This document shows, in pieces, positions 9,046 through 18,090 of a stretch of DNA of 62,828 bases. Position 1 is the stretch's first letter, and every line of letters begins with the position of its first letter. The notes below the pieces were generated by a model. The model worked only from the letters and a program-made list of their open reading frames with translations. It did not search any database and was not told the DNA's origin. Source of the stretch: an uncultured Gammaproteobacteria bacterium (lineage in GTDB: Bacteria > Pseudomonadota > Gammaproteobacteria > GCA-001735895); the NCBI GenBank assembly GCA_947260025.1, contig CAMYON010000003.1:1-62828 (forward strand), written 5' to 3'. The translations under genes and the position numbers were made by a program.

Positions 9046-10401
9046 ATGAAACTTGAAAAAGACAGCATGTTAGCATTTCCGCACGCGGAATCATTTAAAA
9101 AGATCGTCGCCGAAGCCCTCGATATGGCGCAGGACAAGGGCGCAACCCAGGTCGAAGCCGGACTGTCGGTATCGCAGGGCCTGTCGGTTGCCACGCGCAT
9201 GGGATCGGTCGAAACTATCGAGCATCAGCAGGATAACGGTCTCGGTATCAGCGTTTATTTTGGCCGTCATAAAGCCAGCGCCAGCACCTCGAACCTGGAT
9301 CCTGACGCGATCAGGAAAACGGTGGAGGCCGCCTGTGATATCGCTCGCCATACCTCGGAGGATCCTTGCACCGGTCTGGCCGACGCTGAATTAATGGCAA
9401 CCGAAATGCATCAGCTCGACCTGTATCATCCTTGGAACCTGGAACCCCAGGCGGTTATAGACCTGGCCCTGGAGTGCGAAAACGCGGCGCTCGGTTACGA
9501 CCCACGCATCGTCAACTCGGAGGGCGCTTCGGTGGATTTGAATGCGGGCGTATCGGTGTATGGCAATTCGCACGGATTTCTGCAGGCGCAGCACAAAACG
9601 CGGCATAGCATAAGTTGTTCCGTCGTGGGCCAGTCGAACGGCAATATGCAGCGCGATTACTGGTATGACGTCGGGCGCAATCCCGACCATCTCGCCAGCG
9701 CCCGCAGTGTCGGCGAAACCGCTGCCGAACGCACGATACGCCGGCTCGACGCGAGCAAGCTTAAAACCCAGCAGGCACCAGTAATGTTTGTGCCGGAACT
9801 GGCGCGTGGCGTTATCGGACATTTCACCGCCGCGATTGGCGGTGCCGCGCAGTATCGTAAGGCCAGTTTCCTGCTGGGGGCCGAGGGCGAGCAGGTGTTC
9901 CCGGATTTCGTGCAACTACATGAAAACCCGTTCATGCCGCAGGCGCTGGGTTCCGCTAATTTCGATGCTGAAGGCGTCGCAACGCGTGCCGGCAGCCTGG
10001 TGGCGGATGGCGTGATTCAGCATTACCTGCTGGACAGTTACTCGGCGCGCAAGCTGGGGCTGCAATCGACCGGCCACGCCAGCGGCGTACATAACCTGGT
10101 GCTTGACGACACCGGTAAATCCTTCGACGAATGCCTGGCCGCGATGCATCGCGGGTTCCTGGTCACCGAACTGATGGGGCATGGGGTTAACACCGTAACC
10201 GGGGATTATTCGCGCGGCGCGGCCGGGTTCTGGGTCGAAAACGGCGAGCTCGGCCATGCTGTCGAAGAAGTTACCATCGCCGCCAACCTGCGAGATATGT
10301 TCAAGGGTATCGTCGAGATCGGTAATGATATCGACCCGCGCGGCAGCGTGCGCTGCGGATCGATTCTGATCGACAACATGACGATTGCCGGCACCGAGTG
10401 A
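9046..10401 (+). CDS. pmbA: metalloprotease PmbA/TldE
   Basis: 451 residues, aligned along its whole length with E. coli PmbA (TldE): GLGISVYFGRHKASASTSNLDPDAI, HPWNLEPQ, RDYWYDVGR, YSARKLGLQSTGHASG and GDYSRGAAGFWVENGE. It is the partner of the TldD zinc protease, implicated in peptide maturation (microcin B17) and CcdA breakdown. It lacks the HEXXH motif, as expected for TldE. An internal ATG at 9067 is an alternative start. TldD is not in the window. Confidence 0.95.
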   Translation: MKLEKDSMLAFPHAESFKKIVAEALDMAQDKGATQVEAGLSVSQGLSVATRMGSVETIEHQQDNGLGISVYFGRHKASASTSNLDPDAIRKTVEAACDIARHTSEDPCTGLADAELMATEMHQLDLYHPWNLEPQAVIDLALECENAALGYDPRIVNSEGASVDLNAGVSVYGNSHGFLQAQHKTRHSISCSVVGQSNGNMQRDYWYDVGRNPDHLASARSVGETAAERTIRRLDASKLKTQQAPVMFVPELARGVIGHFTAAIGGAAQYRKASFLLGAEGEQVFPDFVQLHENPFMPQALGSANFDAEGVATRAGSLVADGVIQHYLLDSYSARKLGLQSTGHASGVHNLVLDDTGKSFDECLAAMHRGFLVTELMGHGVNTVTGDYSRGAAGFWVENGELGHAVEEVTIAANLRDMFKGIVEIGNDIDPRGSVRCGSILIDNMTIAGTE

Positions 10402-10402
10402 C

Positions 10403-10843
10403 ATGCCGGACAAATACCTGCTTCTGTTGTTGTCCCTGGTGATCCTGTCACCGCTGCCGCTCGCCGCGCAGGACGACGGCAGGGCGCAGGGCTACGTGTT
10501 TAGCGTGACAGTCAGCACTCAGCAACAGCTCGACGTGGTGCTCAACCGCGCCGAGGATTTACGCGAGCTGTTCAATCCTGATGAACACGGCAAGATTGCG
10601 ATCGTGTTACACGGCGACGAGTTACAGCTGTTTCAAAAGGATAATTATCAGTCGAACCAGTCGGTGGTGGAGCGCGCACGCCTGCTCGATCAGGACAATA
10701 TTATCGATATCAAGGCTTGTCAGACGATGATGCGAACGCTCGAGATAGAGCAGAGCGAGCTGCCCAATTTTATCGAGCAGGTGCCTTTCGCGCCGGCCGA
10801 GATCGAGCGCCTGCAGCAGGAACAGGGTTTTACCCGATTATAG
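10403..10843 (+). CDS. periplasmic DsrE-like protein
   Basis: 146 residues with a signal peptide (LLLLLSLVILSPLPLAAQ). The rest resembles the DsrE/DsrF-like fold: an early VxxxxQLDVVLNRAEDL segment, IAIVLHGDELQLF, then IKACQTMMRTLEIEQSELP with a single cysteine, as in small DsrE-family proteins. Function unknown, possibly thiol or sulfur chemistry in the periplasm. The ATG at 10403 is one base after the pmbA stop. It is preferred over an in-frame TTG at 10385 inside pmbA. The 3' end overlaps the convergent DUF3108 gene by six bases. Confidence 0.75.
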   Translation: MPDKYLLLLLSLVILSPLPLAAQDDGRAQGYVFSVTVSTQQQLDVVLNRAEDLRELFNPDEHGKIAIVLHGDELQLFQKDNYQSNQSVVERARLLDQDNIIDIKACQTMMRTLEIEQSELPNFIEQVPFAPAEIERLQQEQGFTRL

Positions 10844-11572
10844 ATCCCATGCGACCTGGCGCAGGGTCAGAACCGCCGGGCTTTCGCCCGACTCCAGCCT
10901 TTCGATACGCAGCGGCAATAGCGGATTATCGACATCGTAGTAATACTTGATCTTTGACTTCGACCTGGCGACTACCTGCTCGTAAACATTCGCCTGTACG
11001 GATTTGCCATTGACCTCTACCGGTTGCTGCCCGCTGTATACAAAACGGGATTTGACCAGTTTGCCCTTGCGGTAAAAATCGATGGTCGCAGTTTTTAACT
11101 GCTGCTGATCCATGGCAGCTGCCAGCAGATGAATACTTTGATAATCGTAAACGCCGTCACCGAGCTGCAATTGTCGGCGTTTGCCCTTGCGCATGACCTC
11201 GAGCTCGCCTTTAATCCAGTCAAAACGCGCCGACTCGAGATTCTTTTTACTGCCGCGATCGGCGATCAGAATTTCGTGCAGGCGAAACTCGTTTTCGAGA
11301 CGGCTGAAACTGGTCTCCGCGTAGGGCTGTTTGCGGGTAAACCATGCATAGACGCCGCGCGCCCTGGTCGATGAACTCCAGCGCCAGTGCTCGCCGCTGC
11401 GCTCGAGCTTGAGCTCGGTGATCGCGATATTCATGCCGCCCTTGTACAGGTTGTAACTGGCGTTAAACGGCTGTAACGGAATTTCTAACGCGAAACCTGT
11501 CGGGCTGAACGCAATTAACAACAGCAGGCTAAGCGTTGAACTGAAGCGGTTCTTCGAGCAGAGCTTGTTCAT
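10838..11572 (-). CDS. DUF3108 domain protein, exported
   Basis: 244 residues with an N-terminal signal ([15 protein letters not shown]). The mature part matches DUF3108 (FNASYNLYKGGMNIAITELKLERSG near the start, DVDNPLLPLRIERLESGE near the end). A periplasmic beta-rich protein of unknown function, common in gammaproteobacteria next to purN. Its start overlaps the end of purN by 44 bases, so it is probably the last gene of a purM-purN-DUF3108 operon. Confidence 0.85.
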   Translation of the reverse strand: MNKLCSKNRFSSTLSLLLLIAFSPTGFALEIPLQPFNASYNLYKGGMNIAITELKLERSGEHWRWSSSTRARGVYAWFTRKQPYAETSFSRLENEFRLHEILIADRGSKKNLESARFDWIKGELEVMRKGKRRQLQLGDGVYDYQSIHLLAAAMDQQQLKTATIDFYRKGKLVKSRFVYSGQQPVEVNGKSVQANVYEQVVARSKSKIKYYYDVDNPLLPLRIERLESGESPAVLTLRQVAWDL

Positions 11573-12176
11573 AGAATAGCTTGCCTCCTTCGATTACGAG
11601 ATTGCGATTGCCCAGCCAGCGCAGTACCTGCGGATACATCTGGTGCTCGAGCCGGTGCCCCTTTTGCTGTAAATCGTCGGCGCTATCGCCAGCCTCTATC
11701 GGGTAACTGGCCTGAAGGATCACCGGGCCATCGTCGAGTTTTGCGGTGACCAGGTGAATGCTGACACCGTGCATCTGCTCACGGTTGTCGAGCGCGCGTT
11801 GATGGGTGTTCAGGCCCTTGTATGCCGGTAACAGCGATGGATGAATGTTCAGTATTCTGTTCTCGAACGCGTCGACAATGCCAGGGCCCAGGATCCGCAT
11901 GAAGCCGGCAAGCACGATGTAATCGGGATCGATGGCCTCGAGATAATGCTGCAGAGCCTTGTCGAAGCCATCTCGGTCCGGGTATTCCCGGTGGTCCAGA
12001 AGCCAGGTATGCAGGCCGTGCCGAGTGGCGCGCAGTAGCCCGTAGGCCTCCCGGTTGTTGGATATTACCGCCTTGATCTCGGCATTGAGCTGGCCAGACT
12101 CGATAGCGTCGATAATCGATTGCAGGTTACTGCCGTTGCCCGAGATCAGGACCGCAAGCCTGAGCGGCTGGCTCAT
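11529..12176 (-). CDS. purN: phosphoribosylglycinamide formyltransferase
   Basis: Purine synthesis: transfers a formyl group from 10-formyl-THF to GAR. 215 residues from the ATG at 12176, which overlaps the purM stop as ATGA, giving translational coupling. Motifs: [13 protein letters not shown] (phosphate loop), GFMRILGP, and the catalytic [20 protein letters not shown] with Asn and His, then [15 protein letters not shown] with the Asp. A longer in-frame start at 12266 lies inside purM and is not used. Confidence 0.95.
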   Translation of the reverse strand: MSQPLRLAVLISGNGSNLQSIIDAIESGQLNAEIKAVISNNREAYGLLRATRHGLHTWLLDHREYPDRDGFDKALQHYLEAIDPDYIVLAGFMRILGPGIVDAFENRILNIHPSLLPAYKGLNTHQRALDNREQMHGVSIHLVTAKLDDGPVILQASYPIEAGDSADDLQQKGHRLEHQMYPQVLRWLGNRNLVIEGGKLFYEQALLEEPLQFNA

Positions 12177-13210
12177 GCAAGAATTACCGCGGGTTCGCCC
12201 GAGCGCTCGGTAATTTCGCCGATAACCCAGGCGGTTTCTCCCAGTTGCCGCAGCTGCTGCAGGCATTGCTGCTCCTGTTGCGCGTCGATCGCCAGCACCA
12301 TGCCGGCACCGCAGTTGAAAGTGCGCATCATTTCCTCGTCAGCGATATTACCGGATTGCTGCAACCACTCGAATACCGCGGGCAATTCCCAGCTGGACAA
12401 ATCGATTCTTGCCGCCAGCTGCGCCGGCAGCACCCGCGGGATATTGTCGACCAGGCCACCGCCGGTAATATGTGCGATGGCGTTGACCCGGCAGTGCCTG
12501 GATAACTCCAGCAGGTTTTTGACGTAGATCCGGGTGGGCGTAATCAGGGCCTCGCCCAGCGTTTGCGTGCCGCAGGGCTGCGACAGGTCGGCCCCCGAGA
12601 TTTCGATGACCTTGCGCACCAGAGAAAACCCGTTTGAATGAACGCCCGACGACGCCAGCGCTACGAGCTTGTTGCCGACAGCGACGCGGCTACCGTCAAT
12701 CACGCTATCTTTCTCGACGATACCGACACAAAAGCCGGCGAGATCGAAATCCTGTCCCTGATAGATACCGGGCATTTCGGCGGTTTCGCCGCCGATCAAT
12801 GCGCAGCCAGCCTGTTCACAGCCGACCGCAATCCCGGTGATTACCCTTGCGGCCTGATCGACCTGCAGCTGACCGGTTGCGTAGTAATCGAGAAAAAACA
12901 GGGCTTCCGCACCAAGTACCGCGATATCGTTGGCACACATCGCCACCAGGTCGATACCGATGCCATCGAGTCGATCGAGTTCAAGCGCCAGTTTCAGCTT
13001 GGTGCCGACGCCGTCGGTACCCGATACCAGTAGCGGATTCCGGTAACGCTCGAGCGGCAATTCGAACAGGCCTCCGAAGCCTCCGATACTGCCGATGCAT
13101 CCCTCTCTGCGGGTGGATTTGATAGCCGGCTTGATACGTTCTACCAGTTCGTTTCCGGCATCTATGTCGACGCCCGCTGCACGATAATTCAAAGATCGTT
13201 CGGGATTCAT
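12173..13210 (-). CDS. purM: phosphoribosylformylglycinamidine cyclo-ligase (AIR synthetase)
   Basis: Converts FGAM to AIR in purine synthesis using ATP. 345 residues, usual length. Visible motifs: [21 protein letters not shown] (nucleotide binding), [22 protein letters not shown] and [13 protein letters not shown]. First gene of the purM-purN operon. A candidate promoter lies just upstream at 13245-13273. Confidence 0.96.
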   Translation of the reverse strand: MNPERSLNYRAAGVDIDAGNELVERIKPAIKSTRREGCIGSIGGFGGLFELPLERYRNPLLVSGTDGVGTKLKLALELDRLDGIGIDLVAMCANDIAVLGAEALFFLDYYATGQLQVDQAARVITGIAVGCEQAGCALIGGETAEMPGIYQGQDFDLAGFCVGIVEKDSVIDGSRVAVGNKLVALASSGVHSNGFSLVRKVIEISGADLSQPCGTQTLGEALITPTRIYVKNLLELSRHCRVNAIAHITGGGLVDNIPRVLPAQLAARIDLSSWELPAVFEWLQQSGNIADEEMMRTFNCGAGMVLAIDAQQEQQCLQQLRQLGETAWVIGEITERSGEPAVILA

Positions 13211-13244
13211 GGTTTGTTAGTTCAGGAAATAATATGGGTGTGCT

Positions 13245-13273
13245 ATTTTACACGCCTTGCATTTAAATGTCCG
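13245..13273 (-). promoter_or_regulatory. candidate sigma-70 promoter for purMN
   Basis: On the minus strand CGGACA (13273-13268), a 17-base spacer, then TAAAAT (13250-13245). It lies 35 bases before the purM ATG, in the divergent gap with the DUF2066 gene. A PurR site is not obvious. Confidence 0.4.
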
Positions 13274-13293
13274 GGCCAGAGAATAGATAAACA

Positions 13294-14391
13294 ATGAAGT
13301 TGTCAAAAGTTTTACTGCTGCTGTTCGTCATCGCGGGTGCGTGGCGACCGGCCGGGGCGGTGGTCGTGGAGGACCTGTTTACGGTCGAATTGGCGGTTGC
13401 AGATCAAACCACGAGTCTGCGGCTCGAAGCTTTCAGCCAGGCTTTCAAACAGGTCATCGTCAAGGTGAGTGGGTCGGACGATGCACTCAAAAGTGCCGCC
13501 TTCGAGCGGCCGATAGAACGCAGCGCGCGTTACGTCAAACAATTCCGTTATATTAACCGCAGCCAGGCGCAGGACGAGGAAATTGAAGCCGGGCGTCTCT
13601 ATCTGCGCATCGATTTCGATCAGCGACTGATCGAGAGCCTGTTGCGGGAACACAATTTTCCGGTCTGGGGGCGCGAGCGGCCCAGCAGCCTGCTGGTGAT
13701 TTCCTACGACGTCAACGAAAAAATCAAGCTGGTGTCAGAAGATGCGACGCCTGATTTAATCGAATCGCTGGACCAGGCCGCCGCGGTGCACGCCGTGCCG
13801 GTATTGTTTCCGCTGATGGATCTCGCAGATATTTCGATGGTTCGAATCGGCGATATCGTCGCGCGCGAGTACGACAACATTAAAACCATGGCGCAGCGCT
13901 ATCAGCCCGATGCGCTGCTGGTAGGGCAGATCATTGGCCGCAGCGGCCGCGGTTGGCGGGGCGACTGGGAAGTGCGTTTCGCCGACCAGATTTTCAAGTG
14001 GCAGCACGAGGCCTCATCGAAAAAAGAGGTCATCGACCAGGTTATCCGTCACCTGGCAAGAATCCTGGCGCTCGAGTATGCGTTGGAGGATCACCGGCGT
14101 GTCGAACAGTCGCTGCTGCTCAGCGTGTCGGCGCTGGCAGGCATCGACAGACTGGTCTCCGTACAAAAGTACCTGCAATCGCTCAATGCCGTCGACAGCG
14201 TGCGCATCGCGATGATCAATCAGGACGTCGTGACCTATCGCCTGGAGCTGCGTAACGAGCCCGAGGATTTACAGCGCCTGATCGAGTTTGGGGAGGTTCT
14301 GGAGCAGGAAGACTTTCCGCAGGTAAGTACCCAGGGCGAGGAACAGATCATACTGAACTACAGCTATATCGACCGCGGGGTGGGCAATTAA
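13294..14391 (+). CDS. DUF2066 domain protein, exported
   Basis: 365 residues with a signal peptide (MKLSKVLLLLFVIAGAWRPAGA). The N-terminal region matches DUF2066 (VEDLFTVELAVADQTTSLRLEAFSQAFKQVIVKVSG). Function unknown, probably periplasmic or membrane associated. It lies directly upstream of hda, as in many gammaproteobacteria. Its TAA stop overlaps the hda ATT start (ATTAA), suggesting coupled translation. Confidence 0.85.
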   Translation: MKLSKVLLLLFVIAGAWRPAGAVVVEDLFTVELAVADQTTSLRLEAFSQAFKQVIVKVSGSDDALKSAAFERPIERSARYVKQFRYINRSQAQDEEIEAGRLYLRIDFDQRLIESLLREHNFPVWGRERPSSLLVISYDVNEKIKLVSEDATPDLIESLDQAAAVHAVPVLFPLMDLADISMVRIGDIVAREYDNIKTMAQRYQPDALLVGQIIGRSGRGWRGDWEVRFADQIFKWQHEASSKKEVIDQVIRHLARILALEYALEDHRRVEQSLLLSVSALAGIDRLVSVQKYLQSLNAVDSVRIAMINQDVVTYRLELRNEPEDLQRLIEFGEVLEQEDFPQVSTQGEEQIILNYSYIDRGVGN

Positions 14392-15085
14392 ACAGATTGC
14401 GTTATCGCTTTCACTCGACCGACAGTTCAGCTTTGAGAATTTCGTTTCCGACCAGGCCGAGTTAATCGTCGCGAGCCTGAAAGCGCTGATTATGGGCGAT
14501 GGCGAAATTCAGATCGGTCTCTGGGGTGCCGCGGCCAGCGGTAAAACCCATCTGCTCAACGCGAGCGCCGATTTCGCCAGGCAAAACGCAACCGTGATGC
14601 AGATCTACGACGCCGCCCAACTGCGTCACTGCGCTGCATCGGAGTTCGAGGGCTACGCCGACTGCGAAGTACTGGCGATCGACAATCTCGACGCGATTGC
14701 CGGGTACCCGGAATGGGAGGCATTTTTCTACCAGGTGATCAATCGTTGCCGCGACGGCGAGTTCCGGTTCCTGTTTGCGTTAACCAACAGACCCGACGAT
14801 GTGCCAGCCAGGCTGAATGATTTTCGCTCCCGCCTGCAGTGGGGACTGATGCTGCAACTGCCTTCCAGCGGCGATACGGAAATTCGTGAAATCCTGCGGC
14901 GCCGGGCGGGACTGCTGGGTTTCGAACTGCCGGATGACGTGATTTCTTACCTGATGCGTCATTATGCACGCGATTTGTCGGCGCAAATGGCTATCCTGCG
15001 GCGACTCGACGAAACTTCATTATCGCATCAGCGCAAGATTACCATCCCGCTGGTCAAAACTGCCCTGCTGGAAAATCCAGGCTAG
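14387..15085 (+). CDS. hda: DnaA regulatory inactivator Hda, probable ATT start
   Basis: Works with the sliding clamp to stimulate hydrolysis of DnaA-ATP. AAA+ domain with GAAASGKTHLL (P-loop) and VLAIDNLDAI (Walker B). The first ATG (14492) would cut off 35 residues. The in-frame upstream codons read KQIALSLSLDRQFSFENFV, with a QIALSL clamp-binding motif like QLSLPL of E. coli Hda. No ATG, GTG or TTG exists in this frame between the TGA at 14354 and 14492. ATT at 14387 overlaps the upstream stop, follows GGGGTGGG, and gives 232 residues (E. coli Hda is 233 and starts at CTG). Confidence 0.85.
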   Translation: MKQIALSLSLDRQFSFENFVSDQAELIVASLKALIMGDGEIQIGLWGAAASGKTHLLNASADFARQNATVMQIYDAAQLRHCAASEFEGYADCEVLAIDNLDAIAGYPEWEAFFYQVINRCRDGEFRFLFALTNRPDDVPARLNDFRSRLQWGLMLQLPSSGDTEIREILRRRAGLLGFELPDDVISYLMRHYARDLSAQMAILRRLDETSLSHQRKITIPLVKTALLENPG

Positions 15086-15420
15086 GTTTTTTGCGCCTGC
15101 AGTTTCAGGTAGCGCGCGTAGTAGATGCTCGCCATAAACAGCAGCATGCTTGAAATCGTGGTACCGAAGCCATAGACGCGCAGCTCGGGGTTCGATACCA
15201 GTTCGCTGATACCGATGCAGAAGTAAGCCATCGTCAGAAAGCCAATCCACTTGTAGGTGTAAACTTTTGAACTCAGCAATCCCCTGGATGGAACCAGCAG
15301 CACAATAACCAGGCAGGATGCCAGGTAGCTATTGAAACCCGATGCGGGCCAGAACAGGCTTAACTGAAACGCGAGCAGGCTGATCCAGGATAGCAGGCTG
15401 ATGATTTTCAGCGGGTGCAA
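15082..15420 (-). CDS. DUF2069 inner membrane protein
   Basis: 112 residues with about four transmembrane helices (ISLLSWISLLAFQLSLFWP, YLASCLVIVLLVP, WIGFLTMAYFCIGISELV, TTISSMLLFMASIYYARYL). Matches DUF2069, a small gammaproteobacterial membrane protein of unknown function usually found next to wrbA, as here. Convergent with hda, overlapping it by four bases. Confidence 0.85.
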   Translation of the reverse strand: MHPLKIISLLSWISLLAFQLSLFWPASGFNSYLASCLVIVLLVPSRGLLSSKVYTYKWIGFLTMAYFCIGISELVSNPELRVYGFGTTISSMLLFMASIYYARYLKLQAQKT

Positions 15421-15422
15421 GG

Positions 15423-16010
15423 TCAGGCAATCCGGCAGCTGAGATCGGCGATGCGTTTACCCAGCGCCCTGCAGGCCGAGATCTCGTGCTCGCTGAGGGG
15501 TTGGCCCTGCTGGCCGGCGACATGACTCGCGCCGTAGGGTGTGGCCCCGCTGCTGGTCTGGTTCAGAGCCGGTTCGGAATAGGGTATTCCGGTAACCAGC
15601 ATGCCATGATGCAGTAACGGCAGCATCATGCTGGTCAGCACGGTCTCCTGCCCGCCATGCTGGCTGGACGTTGCGGTAAAAACACCGCCGGGTTTTCCGA
15701 TCATGCTGCCTCCAAGCCATAGCGCGCTGGTTTGATCGAGGAAGTATTTCAGGGCCGCCGCCATGTTGCCGAAGTACCCGGGGCTGCCGATGATCAGGCC
15801 GGCACAGTCCTGAAGATCTGAAACCTGGGCATAGGGTACGCCTTGCGCCGGAATGGATGGTTCGCGCTGTTCGCTGGTTGCTGAAATCTCGGGCAGGCAA
15901 CGCAGTACCGCTTCGCAGGCCTGGTTGGAGTCGACCCCGATACTGATCTGCTCTGCCATGCGAGCCACACTGCCGTGGCGGCTGTAATAAACGATCAGGA
16001 TTTTATGCAA
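15423..16010 (-). CDS. wrbA: NAD(P)H:quinone oxidoreductase, WrbA family
   Basis: Flavodoxin-like FMN enzyme that reduces quinones by two electrons. 195 residues from a TTG at 16010, giving MHKILIVYYSRHGSVARMAE, the classic N-terminus with the FMN phosphate loop. Further motifs: GSPGYFGNMAAALKYFLD and FTATSSQHGGQETVL. A longer reading from 16043 adds residues unlike the family. The TTG start overlaps the arsC end by eight bases, implying one transcript arsC-wrbA-DUF2069. Confidence 0.9.
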   Translation of the reverse strand: MHKILIVYYSRHGSVARMAEQISIGVDSNQACEAVLRCLPEISATSEQREPSIPAQGVPYAQVSDLQDCAGLIIGSPGYFGNMAAALKYFLDQTSALWLGGSMIGKPGGVFTATSSQHGGQETVLTSMMLPLLHHGMLVTGIPYSEPALNQTSSGATPYGASHVAGQQGQPLSEHEISACRALGKRIADLSCRIA

Positions 16011-16362
16011 TGAGGTCGAGCACCTTGACCGGAGGTCGGCCAATAATTGCCTGGTTCCCCTGAACTACAATGGGTCGCTGCATCAGGGCGGGATACGCGC
16101 AAATCGTCTCGATGATTTCTTCGTCGGATAGACTATCGTCATCGAGCTCGGCGTCTTTGTAAACCTGCTCGGTGGTGCGCAGCAGCTCGCGTGCACCGAT
16201 TCCGAGCAGCGCTAGTATGCGAGCCAGCTCCGCGGCCGTCGGCGGTTCTTCAAGATACTCGATGACTTGCGGGGACATATTGTTTTCTTCCAGCAACTGC
16301 AGCGTCTCGCGTGACTTGCTGCACCTGGGATTGTGGTAGATGACAAGTTTGTCCTGGCTCAT
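16003..16362 (-). CDS. arsC: arsenate reductase, glutaredoxin-dependent (ArsC family)
   Basis: 119 residues from the ATG at 16362. The active-site Cys14 lies in IYHNPRCSKSRETLQLLEE, and the arginine-containing end RPIVVQGNQAIIGRPPVKVLDLI matches ArsC. It reduces arsenate to arsenite, or acts as an ArsC-like thiol enzyme. There is no ars regulator or efflux pump nearby, so this is the housekeeping chromosomal form that often precedes wrbA. An in-frame longer start (16440) is unlikely. Confidence 0.92.
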   Translation of the reverse strand: MSQDKLVIYHNPRCSKSRETLQLLEENNMSPQVIEYLEEPPTAAELARILALLGIGARELLRTTEQVYKDAELDDDSLSDEEIIETICAYPALMQRPIVVQGNQAIIGRPPVKVLDLIA

Positions 16363-16478
16363 TCTATGGCATCCTGTCGAGCGAAATTGACGCTGTTTTA
16401 CAATAACGCCGCAGCGTTGGCAATAGGCTTTCCGGCGCAATCGAGCAGGGCTCTGAACAGGACTTATATAACGCGGGC

Positions 16479-16506
16479 ATGAAATCCGCAGAAACTAGGC
16501 TATAAT
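16479..16506 (+). promoter_or_regulatory. candidate sigma-70 promoter for the LysM lipoprotein gene
   Basis: A perfect TATAAT (16501-16506), with ATGAAA (16479-16484) 16 bases upstream. It would give a leader of about 140 bases. The rest of the leader up to 16649 is AT-rich, with a short palindrome AAGTAATTACTT and no other feature I can name. Confidence 0.45.
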
Positions 16507-16649
16507 CGATCTCGATTGAGTAATATTTACATTAAAAACTTGCTCTAAAGGGTTGATCAATGTAGTCTTCTTGGCAAAATGGGCTACCTGAAATTCACCA
16601 AGTAATTACTTAAGTAATAATTCGATAAAGTTCTCGGAGAATATAATAG

Positions 16650-17306
16650 ATGAAACCAACAGAACTCCTTAAGGCTGCGGCTATCGTCGCTCTGACCTCA
16701 GGCATGATCGTCGGCTGTCAGCAAAGTTCAACCAGCGACGATATGGCGACCGACATGGCGGCAGAAGAAGAATGCCAGGGCGCTACGCCTGAAGTTCGAA
16801 ATGCGATCTACGCGGCCAAGTTAAAGAATGCGCGCGCCAGAAACCTCGGTGCGGAATGGGAAGAAAACGCGAAGATTATCGAGGAAGCCGAGCAGGCGGC
16901 CGCCGATTGTGAAAATGTTCGCGCCAAGATCCTGGCCAACAAGGCCGAGGACGCTGCAGCGGAAGCAATCGCCGCCATGCAAAGCGCGGACACCATGGCA
17001 GTCGAAACTGAAACGGCAACGGATGACTCTCCCTACATGGGTGGTTACCTGGTTGTCTCGGGCGACAACCTGTGGAACATTTCCGGACAGGACACGATCT
17101 ACGGCGATCCTTACATGTGGCCGCTGATTTACAAGGCTAACTCCGGTCAGATCAAGGACGCTGACCTGATCTATCCTGGCCAGTATTTCTATATTCCGAA
17201 AGCCAAAGGTGCCGAGCGTGGTGCAGCCATCGAGCATGCCAAGAACCGTGGCGCCTGGACCGTTGGCGAAACCGAGGCCTCGGACCTGGATTACCTGGCG
17301 CAATAG
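16650..17306 (+). CDS. LysM domain lipoprotein
   Basis: 218 residues. Lipoprotein signal with the lipobox MIVGC (Cys23 lipidated). An Ala/Glu-rich helical region follows, about residues 45-120 (AAKLKNARARNLGAEWEENAKIIEE). One LysM domain starts near residue 133 (YLVVSGDNLWNISGQ, then PGQYFYIPK). LysM binds peptidoglycan, so the protein probably tethers or organises the cell envelope. No catalytic domain is seen. Single-gene unit with its own promoter and a strong terminator. Similar to lipoproteins annotated only as 'LysM peptidoglycan-binding'. Confidence 0.85.
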   Translation: MKPTELLKAAAIVALTSGMIVGCQQSSTSDDMATDMAAEEECQGATPEVRNAIYAAKLKNARARNLGAEWEENAKIIEEAEQAAADCENVRAKILANKAEDAAAEAIAAMQSADTMAVETETATDDSPYMGGYLVVSGDNLWNISGQDTIYGDPYMWPLIYKANSGQIKDADLIYPGQYFYIPKAKGAERGAAIEHAKNRGAWTVGETEASDLDYLAQ

Positions 17307-17321
17307 CGTTAAGCAAACCCG

Positions 17322-17350
17322 AAAAAGCCCGCGACAGCGGGCTTTTTTTT
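17322..17350 (+). terminator. intrinsic terminator after the LysM gene
   Basis: 11-bp stem (17322-17332 with 17337-17347, loop GACA) ending in eight T. It starts 16 bases after the LysM stop codon. Confidence 0.9.
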
Positions 17351-17535
17351 GCAAGCTGTTAATTGCTGGGGATCAGGTCCGCCAGACTCCGTGTTGTACT
17401 GTGCAGCTTCGAATCCCGACTACACTATATATATCGAATCGAATTAAACACGGCTTTCGGGTCGACCGCTAAACCCAGAATTATTGAACTAAATCCTGGC
17501 TGGCTTTTCCTAGAACAGGTAACTCGTTGTTGATT

Positions 17536-18027
17536 ATGACTAGAAGCATGAAACGAATACTGTCCGCACTGCTGCTGTTGCTGGTCGTGCCGCTCGCGGC
17601 ACCGGCTATCGACATGCCGCTGGACGATATGCATGGAAACAAGGTAAACCTGAGTAGTTATAAGGGGAAGTGGCTGGTGGTGAATTACTGGGCAACCTGG
17701 TGCCCACCCTGCATCGTCGAAATGCCCGAGCTGCAGTCGTTTCACGATGCGCACGCGGATAAGGACGCAATGGTTATCGGTATCAATGCCGAATATATCG
17801 GCAGGCAGCAGCTGGAGAATTTTCTGGAGGACTATTTCATTACCTACCCGGTTTTCATGTCAGGCCCTACCCAGCAATCGGAGCTCGGATTGATTCCGGG
17901 GCTGCCGACGACTTTCCTGGTTAACCCCGAAGGCGAGGTCGTCGCGCGCCAGGTCGGGCCGGTCACGCATGACATGATCGAGCAGTTCATCGAGAACTGG
18001 CAGCCGCAGCAAGCCGTAGCGCAGTAA
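17536..18027 (+). CDS. TlpA-like periplasmic thioredoxin
   Basis: 163 residues with a signal peptide (ILSALLLLLVVPLAAPA). A thioredoxin fold with the active site WATWCPPC and the cis-Pro segment GLPTTFLV. TlpA/ResA-type proteins reduce disulfides in the periplasm, for example for cytochrome c or copper-site assembly. The substrate is unknown. Starts at TTG 17527, ATG 17536 and ATG 17548 are all in frame. The signal peptide fits either ATG. It is followed at 63 bases by the ATPase gene. Confidence 0.85.
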   Translation: MTRSMKRILSALLLLLVVPLAAPAIDMPLDDMHGNKVNLSSYKGKWLVVNYWATWCPPCIVEMPELQSFHDAHADKDAMVIGINAEYIGRQQLENFLEDYFITYPVFMSGPTQQSELGLIPGLPTTFLVNPEGEVVARQVGPVTHDMIEQFIENWQPQQAVAQ

Positions 18028-18090
18028 TTCGCCATGCAAGTCCACCAAATCCTGCTAATATGCAGTAACGCATTATTGCAAGATTAAACC

